Of a DNA stretch of 64,000 bases, positions 1-9,758 are shown piece by piece (position 1 is the stretch's first letter; the number at the start of each line of letters is the position of its first letter). The position numbers were made by a program, and so were the translations under genes. The notes beneath the pieces were generated by a model. The model was not told the origin of the DNA and made no database searches. It saw nothing but the letters and a program-made list of their open reading frames with translations. The stretch is from Thermomonospora echinospora (lineage in GTDB: Bacteria; Actinomycetota; Actinomycetes; Streptosporangiales; Streptosporangiaceae), in assembly GCF_900108175.1 (NCBI RefSeq), contig NZ_FNVO01000003.1, positions 310,001 through 374,000 of the forward strand. The letters run 5' to 3'.

Positions 1-18
1 AAGGAAGGATGTAAGGCG

Positions 19-309
19 ATGCAGTGCCCCAAGTGTCGTGGCACGATGCGGACGTACGACCGCAACGGAGTCCACATCGAGCAGTGTGAGATGTGCCGGG
101 GGATCTTTCTGGACTACGGGGAGCTCGAGGCCCTGACCCGGATGCAGCAGAACTACATGCAGGCTCCGCCGCCGCCCCCGGCCGCTCCCGCCGCCCCCGC
201 CGCCCCGGCGCCCGGCTGGGGCCAGCAGCAGGTGCATCACCACCACCACGGCGGGCACCACCCGCACTACCGGCAGAAGAGCGTCTTCCACATGCTCTTC
301 TCCACCTGA
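19..309 (+). CDS. Zinc-ribbon (zf-TFIIB type) small protein
   Basis: A 96-residue protein of the TFIIB-like zinc-ribbon family. Two CxxC knuckles are visible (CPKC at residues 3-6 and CEMC at 23-26), followed by the family's typical GIFLDYGELE segment at about 28-37. The rest is a Pro/Ala linker and a His-rich stretch (HHHHHGGHHPH) ending in a short basic/hydrophobic tail. The His run could bind metal, but that is inference. The Shine-Dalgarno AAGGAAGG sits at the window edge, so anything upstream is not seen. It converges on phosphoglucomutase, with a strong hairpin between. The molecular role of this family is not established. Confidence 0.85.
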   Translation: MQCPKCRGTMRTYDRNGVHIEQCEMCRGIFLDYGELEALTRMQQNYMQAPPPPPAAPAAPAAPAPGWGQQQVHHHHHGGHHPHYRQKSVFHMLFST

Positions 310-323
310 GCGACGCGCGTCCC

Positions 324-359
324 CCGACGCCCGGCGGCCGGTGCGCCGCCGGGCGTCGG
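324..359. terminator. Bidirectional hairpin between convergent genes
   Basis: A perfect 15-bp stem (324-338 paired with 345-359) with a 6-base loop lies between the stops of the zinc-ribbon gene and pgm. There is no U-run, as is common in GC-rich actinobacteria. Its position between two facing genes suits a shared terminator. Confidence 0.75.
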
Positions 360-374
360 CGTGTCCGGGGGCCG

Positions 375-2012
<1,638 letters not shown>

Positions 2013-2105
2013 GACGACTCCTCAAGTCACTGTGAGGCGCCCGCCGTGCCCCGGCACGGACGGCGGACGCCCTCGGCTGACGCTCCGGGCGTACCCGCCT
2101 TCAGG

Positions 2106-4670
2106 CTAAAGGCGCGGGTCCACCGGCTCCGACTCCAGGGCCAGTACGGCGAAGACCGGCTGGTGAACGCGCCACAGCGGTTCACCGGCGGTGAGCCGTT
2201 CCAGCGCCTCCACTCCCAGGGCGTGCTCGCGCATCGCCAGCGACCGCTTGCGGCCAAGGCGGCGGTCGCGCAGCCGTTCCAGATGGGCGTCCTCGGTGTA
2301 GTCGGGGCCGTAGATGATCCGCAGATACTCCCGGCCCCGGCATTTGAGGCCCGGCTGCACCTGGCGGTCCGGCGGGATCGGGCTCAGCGGCTTGACCACC
2401 ATGCCCTCGCCGCCGTCCTCGGTCAGCCTCAGCCACCACTCGGTCGCCGCCACGACCGACTCCGGCGAGCCCAGGTCGACAACGCGGGAGTCGGTCGTGG
2501 CCAGCAGCCCGGTCGGGTCGGCCGCGCCGAGCCGTTCGGCGGTCGCCAGATGCCACAGATGGTCGCGGGCGGTGGCGTAGGCGGTGCCCTCCCCCGCCAG
2601 CACCTGGAACGGCGCCAGCCGGACGCCGTCCAGACCGTCCACGGACCAGCAGTAACGGGCGTAGGCGTCACGAAAGCGACCGGCGTTGACGGCGCGCCGC
2701 CGCGTGCGTTCGCGCAGCCCGGCCACGTCCAGCCCGCGCGCCGCCGCCTGGGCCAGCGCCGCCTCGGCGGCGGGCAGCGCGGCGCGGGCCGCCGCGCCGG
2801 TGGCCGCGTACTGGGTACGGATCAGCTCCATGGCCTTGGCCGACCACGGCATCAGCTCGCAGTCCAGCACCAGCCAGCCGGTGCCCAGTTCCTCCCAGAG
2901 CCCCGCCGCGCCGATCGCGGCCCGGACCCGGGCGAGCACCTCCTCCGTCCGGGCGGCGTCGCGGAAGAAGGCGCGGCCGGTGCGGGTGTAGACGGCGCCG
3001 GTGGTCCCGTCGGTGACACCGAACCGGGCGGCGGCGACGTCGGCGTCCCGGCAGGCCACGACCACGGCCCGCGAGCCCATGTGCTTGTCCTCGCACACCA
3101 CTCGTTCCAGCCCCGACCGGCGGTACGCCTCGAACGCCTCGGCCGGGTGCTCCAGGTGGCCCGGCAGCGCGGACGTCCCGGTCGGGGCCATGGTCGGCGG
3201 CAGGTACACCAGCCAGCGCGGGTCGATCGCGAACCGGCTCATCACCTCCAGCGCGGCCAGCGCGTTCTCCTCACGCACCGCCACCCGGCCCATCAGCCGG
3301 GTCGCCACGCCGTCCAGGTCGAACACGTCGCCGGTCCGCAGCACGTCGCTCTCGCGGCGGGCACCGGCCTCCCGTGGGGCGCCGGGCTCCTCCGCCAGCG
3401 GGCGGACGGGCTCGTACCAGATCTGGCGGGCGGGCCTGGACACCAGTTCCCGCTCCGGATACCGCAGCGCGGTGAGCTTGCCGCCGAACACGCAGCCGGT
3501 GTCGAGGCAGATGGTGTTGTTGACCCACTCGGGTTCCAGGACGGGGGTGTGCCCGTAGACGACCATGGCCTGCCCCCGGTAGTCCTTGGCCCAGGGATAA
3601 CGCACCGGCAGCCCGTACTCGTCGGTCTCCCCCGTGGTCTCTCCGTAGAGCGCGAACGAGCGGACCCGACCGGACGCGCGCCCGTGGTACTCCTCCTTGA
3701 GCCCGGCGTGTGCGACCACCAACCGCCCGCCGTCCAGGACGTAGTGACTGATCAGACCGTCCATGAAGGCCAGCGCCCGGTCGCGGAAGTCGGCCGGTTC
3801 GGCCTCCAGCTGGTCCAGCGACTCGGCAAGCCCGTGGGTGACCTGCACCCTGCGGCCCTTGAGCGCCCGCACCAGCTTGTTCTCGTGGTTACCGGACACG
3901 CACAGCGCGGTGCCGTCGGCGACCATCCCCATCACCAGGCGCAGCACGCCCGGGGTGTCGGGGCCCCGGTCGACCAGGTCGCCGACGAACACGGCGGTGC
4001 GGTCCTCGGGATGCCGGGCGCCCCGGGCGCGGCCGAGCGCGTCCCGTTCGATCGCGTACCCCAGCTCAGCGAGCAGTTCCTCCAGCTCGGCGCGGCAGCC
4101 GTGGACGTCGCCGATGACGTCGAACGGGCCAGTCAGCTCGCGCCTGTCGTTCCACGCCTTCTCGTAGCGGACGGTGGCCGCGTCGATCTCCTCGACGCCG
4201 TCCAGCACGTAACAGCGGCGGAACTGCCGGCCCAGTTCGCGCAGCCCGCGCCGCAGCTCGCGGCGCTGCCGGGGCAGCACGTGGTCGGGCAGGTCCCGGT
4301 CGGGGCGGGCGGCGTTGCGCTCGCGCGCCACCGCCTCGGGCACGTCCAGCACGATCGCCACCGACAGCACGTCGTGCTCCTTGGCGATCTGGACGAGCTG
4401 CTGCCGGCCGCCGGGCTGCACGTTGGTAGCGTCCACCACGGTCAGCAGCCCGCGCCGCAGCCGCTTGCGGACGATGTAGTGCAGCAGGTCGAACGCGTCG
4501 CCGGTGGCCGACTGGTCGTTCTCGTCGTCGGACACCATGGCGCGGCAGCGGTCGGAGGACACCACCTGGGAGGGCCGGAAGTGCCGGCGAGCGAAGTGCG
4601 ACTTGCCCGCGCCGGAGATCCCGACGAGCACCACCAGGCCCATCTCCGGCACCACGATCTCGCGGCTCAT
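2106..4670 (-). CDS. pnkp: Polynucleotide kinase-phosphatase-ligase (RNA repair)
   Basis: An 854-residue three-domain RNA end-healing and sealing enzyme. Seen: an N-terminal kinase with P-loop GISGAGKS (17-24); a central binuclear metallophosphatase with DVHG (D188, H190), GDLVDRG (D231), GNHE (260-263), H321 and YGHTP (H374); and a C-terminal ligase-like domain with EDKHMG, predicted AMP acceptor K529. Spacing closely follows Clostridium thermocellum Pnkp (known family). The ATG overlaps the hen1 stop by 4 bases, so the two are translationally coupled. In known systems Pnkp heals ends of cleaved RNA and Hen1 marks the repaired junction by 2'-O-methylation. No separate Rnl-type ligase partner is seen beside it. 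Confidence 0.95.
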   Translation of the reverse strand: MSREIVVPEMGLVVLVGISGAGKSHFARRHFRPSQVVSSDRCRAMVSDDENDQSATGDAFDLLHYIVRKRLRRGLLTVVDATNVQPGGRQQLVQIAKEHDVLSVAIVLDVPEAVARERNAARPDRDLPDHVLPRQRRELRRGLRELGRQFRRCYVLDGVEEIDAATVRYEKAWNDRRELTGPFDVIGDVHGCRAELEELLAELGYAIERDALGRARGARHPEDRTAVFVGDLVDRGPDTPGVLRLVMGMVADGTALCVSGNHENKLVRALKGRRVQVTHGLAESLDQLEAEPADFRDRALAFMDGLISHYVLDGGRLVVAHAGLKEEYHGRASGRVRSFALYGETTGETDEYGLPVRYPWAKDYRGQAMVVYGHTPVLEPEWVNNTICLDTGCVFGGKLTALRYPERELVSRPARQIWYEPVRPLAEEPGAPREAGARRESDVLRTGDVFDLDGVATRLMGRVAVREENALAALEVMSRFAIDPRWLVYLPPTMAPTGTSALPGHLEHPAEAFEAYRRSGLERVVCEDKHMGSRAVVVACRDADVAAARFGVTDGTTGAVYTRTGRAFFRDAARTEEVLARVRAAIGAAGLWEELGTGWLVLDCELMPWSAKAMELIRTQYAATGAAARAALPAAEAALAQAAARGLDVAGLRERTRRRAVNAGRFRDAYARYCWSVDGLDGVRLAPFQVLAGEGTAYATARDHLWHLATAERLGAADPTGLLATTDSRVVDLGSPESVVAATEWWLRLTEDGGEGMVVKPLSPIPPDRQVQPGLKCRGREYLRIIYGPDYTEDAHLERLRDRRLGRKRSLAMREHALGVEALERLTAGEPLWRVHQPVFAVLALESEPVDPRL

Positions 4671-6136
4671 CGTGTGAACACCCCCATCTGCGTCGGCGGG
4701 CCGACCTCGGGATCCTCGTCTCCGACGGGCACGTACCGGACGCGGTAGCCGTGGGCTTCGGCGACCTGTCCGGCCCAGGCGCGGAACTCCTCGCGGGTCC
4801 ATTCGAAGCGGTGGTCGGGATGGCGCATCGCGCCGGGGGCCAAGCCCTCGTAGCGAACGTTGTACTCGGCGTTGGGAGTGGTCACCACGACCACACGGGG
4901 CCTGGCGTCGCCGAAGACCACGTGTTCCACGGCGGGCAGGCGGGGCGGGTCGACGTGCTCGACGACCTCCATCAGCACGGCCGCGTCGTAGCCATGGAAG
5001 CGCTCGTCGGCGTAGGTGAGTGCGCCCTGGAACACCTCCCAGGGCTTGTCGTGCGCGGTCGCGCGGCGCGGCAGGGCCCGGCCTAGGGCATTGTGGGCCA
5101 TCGTGATCGCGCGGTACGACACGTCGGTGCCCGCGACCCGGGTGAAGAACGGGTCGGTCACCAGCCGGGCCAGCAGTTTGCCCGAACCACAGCCGAGGTC
5201 GATGACCCGGGGCGCCTCCTCCTCGCGCAGCACCTCCAGCACGGTGCGGATGCGGCGTTCGGCCAGCGGCACCGGGGGCGCGGCCGCCCGCGCTTCGGCG
5301 GCCTCCTCCGCGGCGGGCTCGGCGGAGGTGGGGTCGGCGACCGGCGGTTCCTCGTCGATGGGGTCGCGGTCGAGCGCGTCCTCGGGGACGTCCTCGGCCG
5401 CGGCCAGCCGCCCCAGCGCGCTGCGCACCAGGCCGCGCCGGTTGGCCAGGTAGCGGCGGACGATGCGGGCCCGCGCCGGGTGCGCGGCCAGCCAGCCCTC
5501 CCCCGCCCTGATCAGCTTGTCGACCTCGTCGGACGCCATCCAGTAATGCTTGGCGTGGTCCAGCACCGGCAGCAGCACGTAGATCTGGTTGAGCGCGTCG
5601 GCCAGCCGCAGCGTCCCCCGCAGCGTCAGCGCGACGTACCGGGAGTCGCCCCACTCGGGGAAGCCCGGGTCCAGCGGCACCGGGACCGCCTCGACCCGCC
5701 ACCCCAGCGGGGCGAACAGCTGCTCGGCCAGGCCGGGGCCGCCTCTGCAGGGCAGCGCGGGCAACGCGATCCGCAGCGGGATCGCCGTGGCGGCCAGCTC
5801 GGGACGGGCATCGCAGCGGCCGCGCAGCGCGGTGCGGAAGACGCCGGCCATGGCGGAGGCGAGCAGCGACGACGCCGCGTACGGGCGGTCGTTGACGTAC
5901 TGGCCGAGGGAGAAGTCGGGGGTGTCCTTGCCCCTGGTGCGTACCAGGCGGACCGGGTCGACCTCCAGCAGCAGCGCGGCGGTGCAGCGATCCCCGGTGG
6001 CCTCCGGGTAGAAGACGTGCGCGGTGCCGAACGCCTGGCCGAACGTCTGCACCTTGTCGGGGTGCTTGTGCAGTAGGAAGCCCAGGTCGCTCGCCGGGGC
6101 CTCCGGAGACCGGGTGGTCGTGATCGTCAACAGCAC
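4667..6136 (-). CDS. hen1: Hen1: 3'-terminal RNA ribose 2'-O-methyltransferase
   Basis: A 489-residue two-domain Hen1. The N-terminal half (about 1-240) is the bacterial Hen1 domain, which is known to contact Pnkp and activate ligation. An acidic/Ala linker (about 250-290) leads to the SAM-dependent methyltransferase (DLGCGSGK at 313-320). The Hen1 metal-ligand set is visible: E390, E393, H394 and a distal H442. I chose the GTG start (protein begins VLLTITTT) because bacterial Hen1 proteins begin there; an in-frame extension to 6340 lacks family similarity and would run through the divergent promoter region. First gene of the hen1-pnkp operon, with a 4-base overlap. Confidence 0.93.
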   Translation of the reverse strand: MLLTITTTRSPEAPASDLGFLLHKHPDKVQTFGQAFGTAHVFYPEATGDRCTAALLLEVDPVRLVRTRGKDTPDFSLGQYVNDRPYAASSLLASAMAGVFRTALRGRCDARPELAATAIPLRIALPALPCRGGPGLAEQLFAPLGWRVEAVPVPLDPGFPEWGDSRYVALTLRGTLRLADALNQIYVLLPVLDHAKHYWMASDEVDKLIRAGEGWLAAHPARARIVRRYLANRRGLVRSALGRLAAAEDVPEDALDRDPIDEEPPVADPTSAEPAAEEAAEARAAAPPVPLAERRIRTVLEVLREEEAPRVIDLGCGSGKLLARLVTDPFFTRVAGTDVSYRAITMAHNALGRALPRRATAHDKPWEVFQGALTYADERFHGYDAAVLMEVVEHVDPPRLPAVEHVVFGDARPRVVVVTTPNAEYNVRYEGLAPGAMRHPDHRFEWTREEFRAWAGQVAEAHGYRVRYVPVGDEDPEVGPPTQMGVFTR

Positions 6137-6157
6137 GGACCCAGTGTTCCGGACGGC

Positions 6158-6169
6158 CATCGGCCGATG
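6158..6169. promoter_or_regulatory. 12-bp perfect palindrome in hen1/PARG intergenic region
   Basis: The sequence catcggccgatg is its own reverse complement. It lies 21 bases upstream of the hen1 start, in the 157-base region shared with the divergent PARG gene. It could be an operator controlling both units. No regulator gene is adjacent, so this is inference only. Confidence 0.35.
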
Positions 6170-6293
6170 ACAGCCATTTACCGGCGGGGACGGCTCCCCC
6201 ACGCGGAGACCGCCCGGCCTGGGTCCGCCGGGACGCATCGGCGAGCAAAACGGGTGGCCCTCGGCTGGCCGGGTCGCGAGAATCGTCGGTGAC

Positions 6294-7127
6294 ATGAGCC
6301 GAAATCCACGCAAGGCGATTGCCGCCGAGACGGTCGCCATCCTCGATCGCGGTACCTACACCGCGCCCTCAGGGCGAGAGATCTCCATCGCCGACCGGCT
6401 CGGCCGGGCGGTCCGGGAGACCCGGCTGTACCGGCCGGACGAGCTGGCCGCCCTGGTGGCCGCAGCGGCCGGGACGGGCGGCGAGACGACCCGGATCGAG
6501 GTGACCGAGGAGACGACGCTGGACGCCGCCCGCCGCCTCACCGCACTCGCCGGCGACGAGGTGGCCTGCCTGAACTTCGCCTCCGCCAAGAACCCCGGCG
6601 GCGGCTTTCTCAGGGGCGCCCATGCGCAGGAGGAGGGCCTGGCCAGGTCCTCGGGGCTGTACTCCTCGCTGCGCGTCTTCCCGGAGTTCTACGCCCTCCA
6701 CCGCGAGCAGGGGGACCTGCTCTACAGCGACCACCTGATCTACTCGCCCGGGGTGCCGGTCTTCCGCGACGACTCCGGCCGTCTCCTCGATGAGCCGTAC
6801 CACGTCGCGTTCCTCACCTCGCCCGCGCCCAACCGGGGCGCGATCCGGGACCCGCAGGCGGCGGCCCGGGTCGGCGAGGTGCTGCGCGAACGGGCCGCCA
6901 AGGTGCTGGCCGCCGCCCGCCACCACGGCCATCGGCGGCTGGTCCTAGGCGCCTGGGGCTGCGGGGTATTCGGCAACGACCCGGTCGAGGTCGCCGGGAT
7001 CTTCGCGGACCTGCTGCTGGACGGCGGCGCGTTCGCCGGGTGCTTTGAGTACGTGGTCTTCGCGGTGTGGGACACCGCCCCGGGCGCGCCCCGCCACCGG
7101 GCCTTCGCCGAGGCGTTCTCCGGCTAG
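6294..7127 (+). CDS. Microbial PARG-type macrodomain hydrolase (TIGR02452 family)
   Basis: A 277-residue bacterial poly(ADP-ribose) glycohydrolase-like protein. The PARG signature is intact: GGG at 102-104 and QEE at 112-114, where the second Glu (E114) is the catalytic residue in the family. NFASAKNPGGG is the diphosphate-binding strand-loop. Expected activity is removal of ADP-ribose from proteins or nucleic acids; the substrate here is unknown. It is divergent from hen1-pnkp with 157 bases between, and convergent with the TetR gene with only 4 bases between stops. The ATG gives the standard family N terminus, although the Shine-Dalgarno is weak. Confidence 0.9.
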   Translation: MSRNPRKAIAAETVAILDRGTYTAPSGREISIADRLGRAVRETRLYRPDELAALVAAAAGTGGETTRIEVTEETTLDAARRLTALAGDEVACLNFASAKNPGGGFLRGAHAQEEGLARSSGLYSSLRVFPEFYALHREQGDLLYSDHLIYSPGVPVFRDDSGRLLDEPYHVAFLTSPAPNRGAIRDPQAAARVGEVLRERAAKVLAAARHHGHRRLVLGAWGCGVFGNDPVEVAGIFADLLLDGGAFAGCFEYVVFAVWDTAPGAPRHRAFAEAFSG

Positions 7128-7131
7128 GGCC

Positions 7132-7845
7132 TCAGCCGTTCACGTAGGAGGCCAGGCCGCGGACCATCAGGTCGAGGCCGAACTCGAACCGTTCCTCGTC
7201 CTCGCCCTCCATCAGCTCGCCCACCAGCGAGGTGATGTGGGGGAAGCGCTCGGGCGACAGGCCCTCGTAGTACCGGCGGATCTGGCCGAAGTACTCGCCG
7301 GCGTCCCAGCCCTCCCTGAACCGGGCCGCGAAGACCGAGCCCTCGAAGGCGTCCGCGTCGACGTAGAGGCCCATCCGGTCGACGAACCAGGCGGCGACCT
7401 GGTCGGGAACGCCCCCGGCCCGCATGATGGCCAGGTGGTTCTCGGCGATCCGCAGCTGGTTCTCGCCGGTCGGGACGCTGCCCAGCGAGATCCGTGAGAC
7501 GTCGGAGTAGGTGGTCCACACCCGCCGGGCCGCCCGCGCGGCCTCCTTGAGCTGCTCCTGCCAGCGCGCCGGGTCCGGCTCCAGCAGCGGGATCTCCCCG
7601 GCGATCCGGTCGACCACCAGCTCCAGCAACTCGTCCTTGTCGGAGACGTGGGCGTACAGCGACGCCGGGCCCGTGCCGAGCTCCTGGGCGACCCGCCGCA
7701 TGCTGACCCCGTCCAGCCCCTCGGTGCGCAGGATGTCCTGCGCGGTCCGCACGATCAGGTCCCGGCTCAGCGGCCGGCGCGCGGGAGCGCCCTTGCGCGG
7801 CCTGCGCCACGGCGGGGTGGGCGGCTCGGCTTGAGCTGAGGTCAT
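7132..7845 (-). CDS. TetR-family transcriptional repressor
   Basis: A 237-residue regulator. The N-terminal helix-turn-helix spans roughly residues 28-72 (recognition segment MRRVAQELGTGPASLYAHV), followed by a TetR_C-type ligand-binding domain, as in the tetracycline-repressor branch. A basic N-terminal extension is rich in Pro/Arg. It is transcribed away from a DHA2 drug exporter across a 149-base region holding a strong inverted repeat, the usual arrangement for local repression relieved by the exporter's substrate. The inducer cannot be predicted. Confidence 0.93.
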   Translation of the reverse strand: MTSAQAEPPTPPWRRPRKGAPARRPLSRDLIVRTAQDILRTEGLDGVSMRRVAQELGTGPASLYAHVSDKDELLELVVDRIAGEIPLLEPDPARWQEQLKEAARAARRVWTTYSDVSRISLGSVPTGENQLRIAENHLAIMRAGGVPDQVAAWFVDRMGLYVDADAFEGSVFAARFREGWDAGEYFGQIRRYYEGLSPERFPHITSLVGELMEGEDEERFEFGLDLMVRGLASYVNG

Positions 7846-7915
7846 CGGTGCTGGTCTCCCTGGACGCGGCGCATCGTGCTGTCGGCCTGTCCCGGCCGGT
7901 CGACGGACATCGTAC

Positions 7916-7945
7916 TTGACACGAACGACGTTCCCCCTTTAGAAC
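7916..7945 (+). promoter_or_regulatory. Promoter of the DHA2 exporter gene
   Basis: A -35 TTGACA (7916-7921) and a -10 TAGAAC (7940-7945) are separated by 18 bases. The -10 overlaps the left arm of the TetR operator, so bound repressor would block RNA polymerase. The start codon lies 50 bases further on. Confidence 0.65.
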
Positions 7946-7971
7946 ACCGTTCGTAGCAACGAACGCTGTTC
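7921..7971. promoter_or_regulatory. TetR-type operator with extra half-site
   Basis: An inverted repeat pairs gaacaccgttcgt (7942-7954) with acgaacgctgttc (7959-7971), 12 of 13 positions complementary around a 4-base spacer. A further right-type half-site, acgaacgacgttc, lies at 7921-7933 (11 of 13 identical). The three arms cover the exporter promoter and sit between the divergent genes. Confidence 0.7.
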
Positions 7972-7994
7972 GTCACCACTTCCGGGAGTCCCCC

Positions 7995-9707
7995 ATGACC
8001 CAGACCTCCGCCCGGCCCCGGGCCGGCACCCGCCCCGAGCCCTACCGATGGCGCTGGCTCGCGCTCGCCGTGATCCTGGCCGCCGAGGTGATGGATCTGC
8101 TGGACGCGACCGTCACCAATATCGCCGCCCCCTCGATCCGCGCCGACCTCGGCGGCTCCTACGCCGCGCTGCAGTGGCTGGGCGCCGCCTACACGCTGGC
8201 CATGGCGGTCGGCCTGATCACCGGCGGCCGGCTGGGCGACATCTACGGCCGCAAGCGGCTGTTCCTGCTCGGCGCCGCCGGGTTCACCGCCGCCTCGCTG
8301 GCGTGCGCGCTGGCCCAGAGCCCCGGCACCCTGATCGGCATGCGGGCGGTGCAGGGCGCGTTCGGCGCGGTGCTGATCCCCCAGGGCCTCGGCCTGATCA
8401 AGGAGATGTTCGACGACACCGAGATGGGCGCGGCCTTCGGCGCGTTCGGCCCGGTGATGGGGCTGTCGGCAGTGGGCGGCCCGATCCTGGCCGGCTGGCT
8501 GGTCGACGCCGACCTGTTCGGCACCGGCTGGCGGATGATCTTCCTGATCAACCTGCCGCTGGGCCTGGCCGTGCTGGTCGCGGGCGTGCGCCTGCTGCCC
8601 GAGTCGCGTTCGCCCCGGGCCACCCGGCTCGACCTGGTCGGCGCGCTGCTGGCCACGCTGGGCTCGGTGCTGCTCGTCCATCCCCTGGTGCAGGGCCGTG
8701 AGCTGGGCTGGCCAGCCTGGACGTTCGCCATGATGGCCGGCTCGGTGGCGGTGTTCGCGGTCTTCGCCTGGTACGAGCGGCGGGTCGCGCGGGCCGGCGG
8801 CGACCCGCTGGTCACCCCCGAGCTGTTCCGTTCCCGGGCCTTCTCCGGCGGGCTGCTGTTCGGCACCCTCTTCTTCGCCGGGATGATCGGGTACAACCTG
8901 GCGTTCAACCTGTTCACCCAGCTGGGACTGGGCTACTCGCCGCTGAAGGCGGGCCTGGCGGGCGCCCCCTGGGCGCTGGGCATGGTGGTCGGTTTCGGCG
9001 CCACCCAGGGCCTGGCCCGCCGGCACGGCCGGGTCGCCATGCAGCTCGGCACGCTCGTCATGGCCGCCGGGGCCGCCGGGCTGTACGGCACGCTGCGCTG
9101 GGCGGGCACCGGCGTCACCGCCTGGGACATGGCCCCGGCCCTGCTGGTCACCGGCTTTGGGACCAGCATGGTGATGGCGCCGTTCTTCAACATCGTGCTG
9201 GCCGGGGTGCGGCCGCACCAGACCGGCTCCGCGTCCGGCTCACTGACCGCCGTCCAGCAGCTCGGCGGGGCGCTGGGCATCGCGCTGCTCGGCACGCTGT
9301 TCTTCGGGGTGCTCGGCGGCCAGGTCGCCGACGGCGCGGACGCGGTGACGCCCCGGGTGCGCGCGGAGCTGACCGCCGCCGGGGTGCCGGCCGGCACGGC
9401 CGACCGGATCGTGACCGCGATGCGCGAGTGCGCCCGGGGCCGGGCGACCGCCGAGGACCCGCAGCACGTCCCGGCCGGCTGCGCCGCCGCCGAGGCCGCC
9501 GTCCGGTCCGCCGCCGCGGCCCACCCGGTCGCCGCCGGACGCATCGGCGCCGTGGTCGCCGACGGCGGGCAGGAGGCCGCCGAACGTGGATTCATCCGCT
9601 CGCTGGAACGCACGCTGGTGCTGGAACTCGCCCTGCTGGTCCTCGCCTGCGGGCTGACCTTCCTGCTCCCCCGGCACGCTCTGGAGGACGGCCCCACGGG
9701 ACACTGA
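7995..9707 (+). CDS. MFS drug exporter, DHA2 (EmrB/QacA-like) family
   Basis: A 570-residue 14-TM proton-coupled exporter. Early TM1 carries LDATVTNIAAPSI, matching the DHA2 motif (LD.TIVNVALP). GGRLGDIYGRKR at about 76-87 is the MFS loop 2-3 motif A. A later segment holds a GPILAGWLV motif-C-like stretch. Near the C terminus an Ala-rich extracytoplasmic loop (about 455-525) precedes the last TM, as in actinobacterial family members. It is controlled by the divergent TetR protein through the operator on its promoter. Expected role is efflux of cationic or lipophilic drugs, exact substrate unknown. Confidence 0.93.
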   Translation: MTQTSARPRAGTRPEPYRWRWLALAVILAAEVMDLLDATVTNIAAPSIRADLGGSYAALQWLGAAYTLAMAVGLITGGRLGDIYGRKRLFLLGAAGFTAASLACALAQSPGTLIGMRAVQGAFGAVLIPQGLGLIKEMFDDTEMGAAFGAFGPVMGLSAVGGPILAGWLVDADLFGTGWRMIFLINLPLGLAVLVAGVRLLPESRSPRATRLDLVGALLATLGSVLLVHPLVQGRELGWPAWTFAMMAGSVAVFAVFAWYERRVARAGGDPLVTPELFRSRAFSGGLLFGTLFFAGMIGYNLAFNLFTQLGLGYSPLKAGLAGAPWALGMVVGFGATQGLARRHGRVAMQLGTLVMAAGAAGLYGTLRWAGTGVTAWDMAPALLVTGFGTSMVMAPFFNIVLAGVRPHQTGSASGSLTAVQQLGGALGIALLGTLFFGVLGGQVADGADAVTPRVRAELTAAGVPAGTADRIVTAMRECARGRATAEDPQHVPAGCAAAEAAVRSAAAAHPVAAGRIGAVVADGGQEAAERGFIRSLERTLVLELALLVLACGLTFLLPRHALEDGPTGH

Positions 9708-9758
9708 GCCGGACGCGCCGCCGTGACCGCCGGGCGGGGCGGCCACGACGGCACGCGC

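Noticed and set aside
223-270. His-rich stretch in the zinc-ribbon protein as an artificial His tag
   Set aside because: The run is irregular and part of a natural His/Gly-rich tail; surrounding DNA is genomic.
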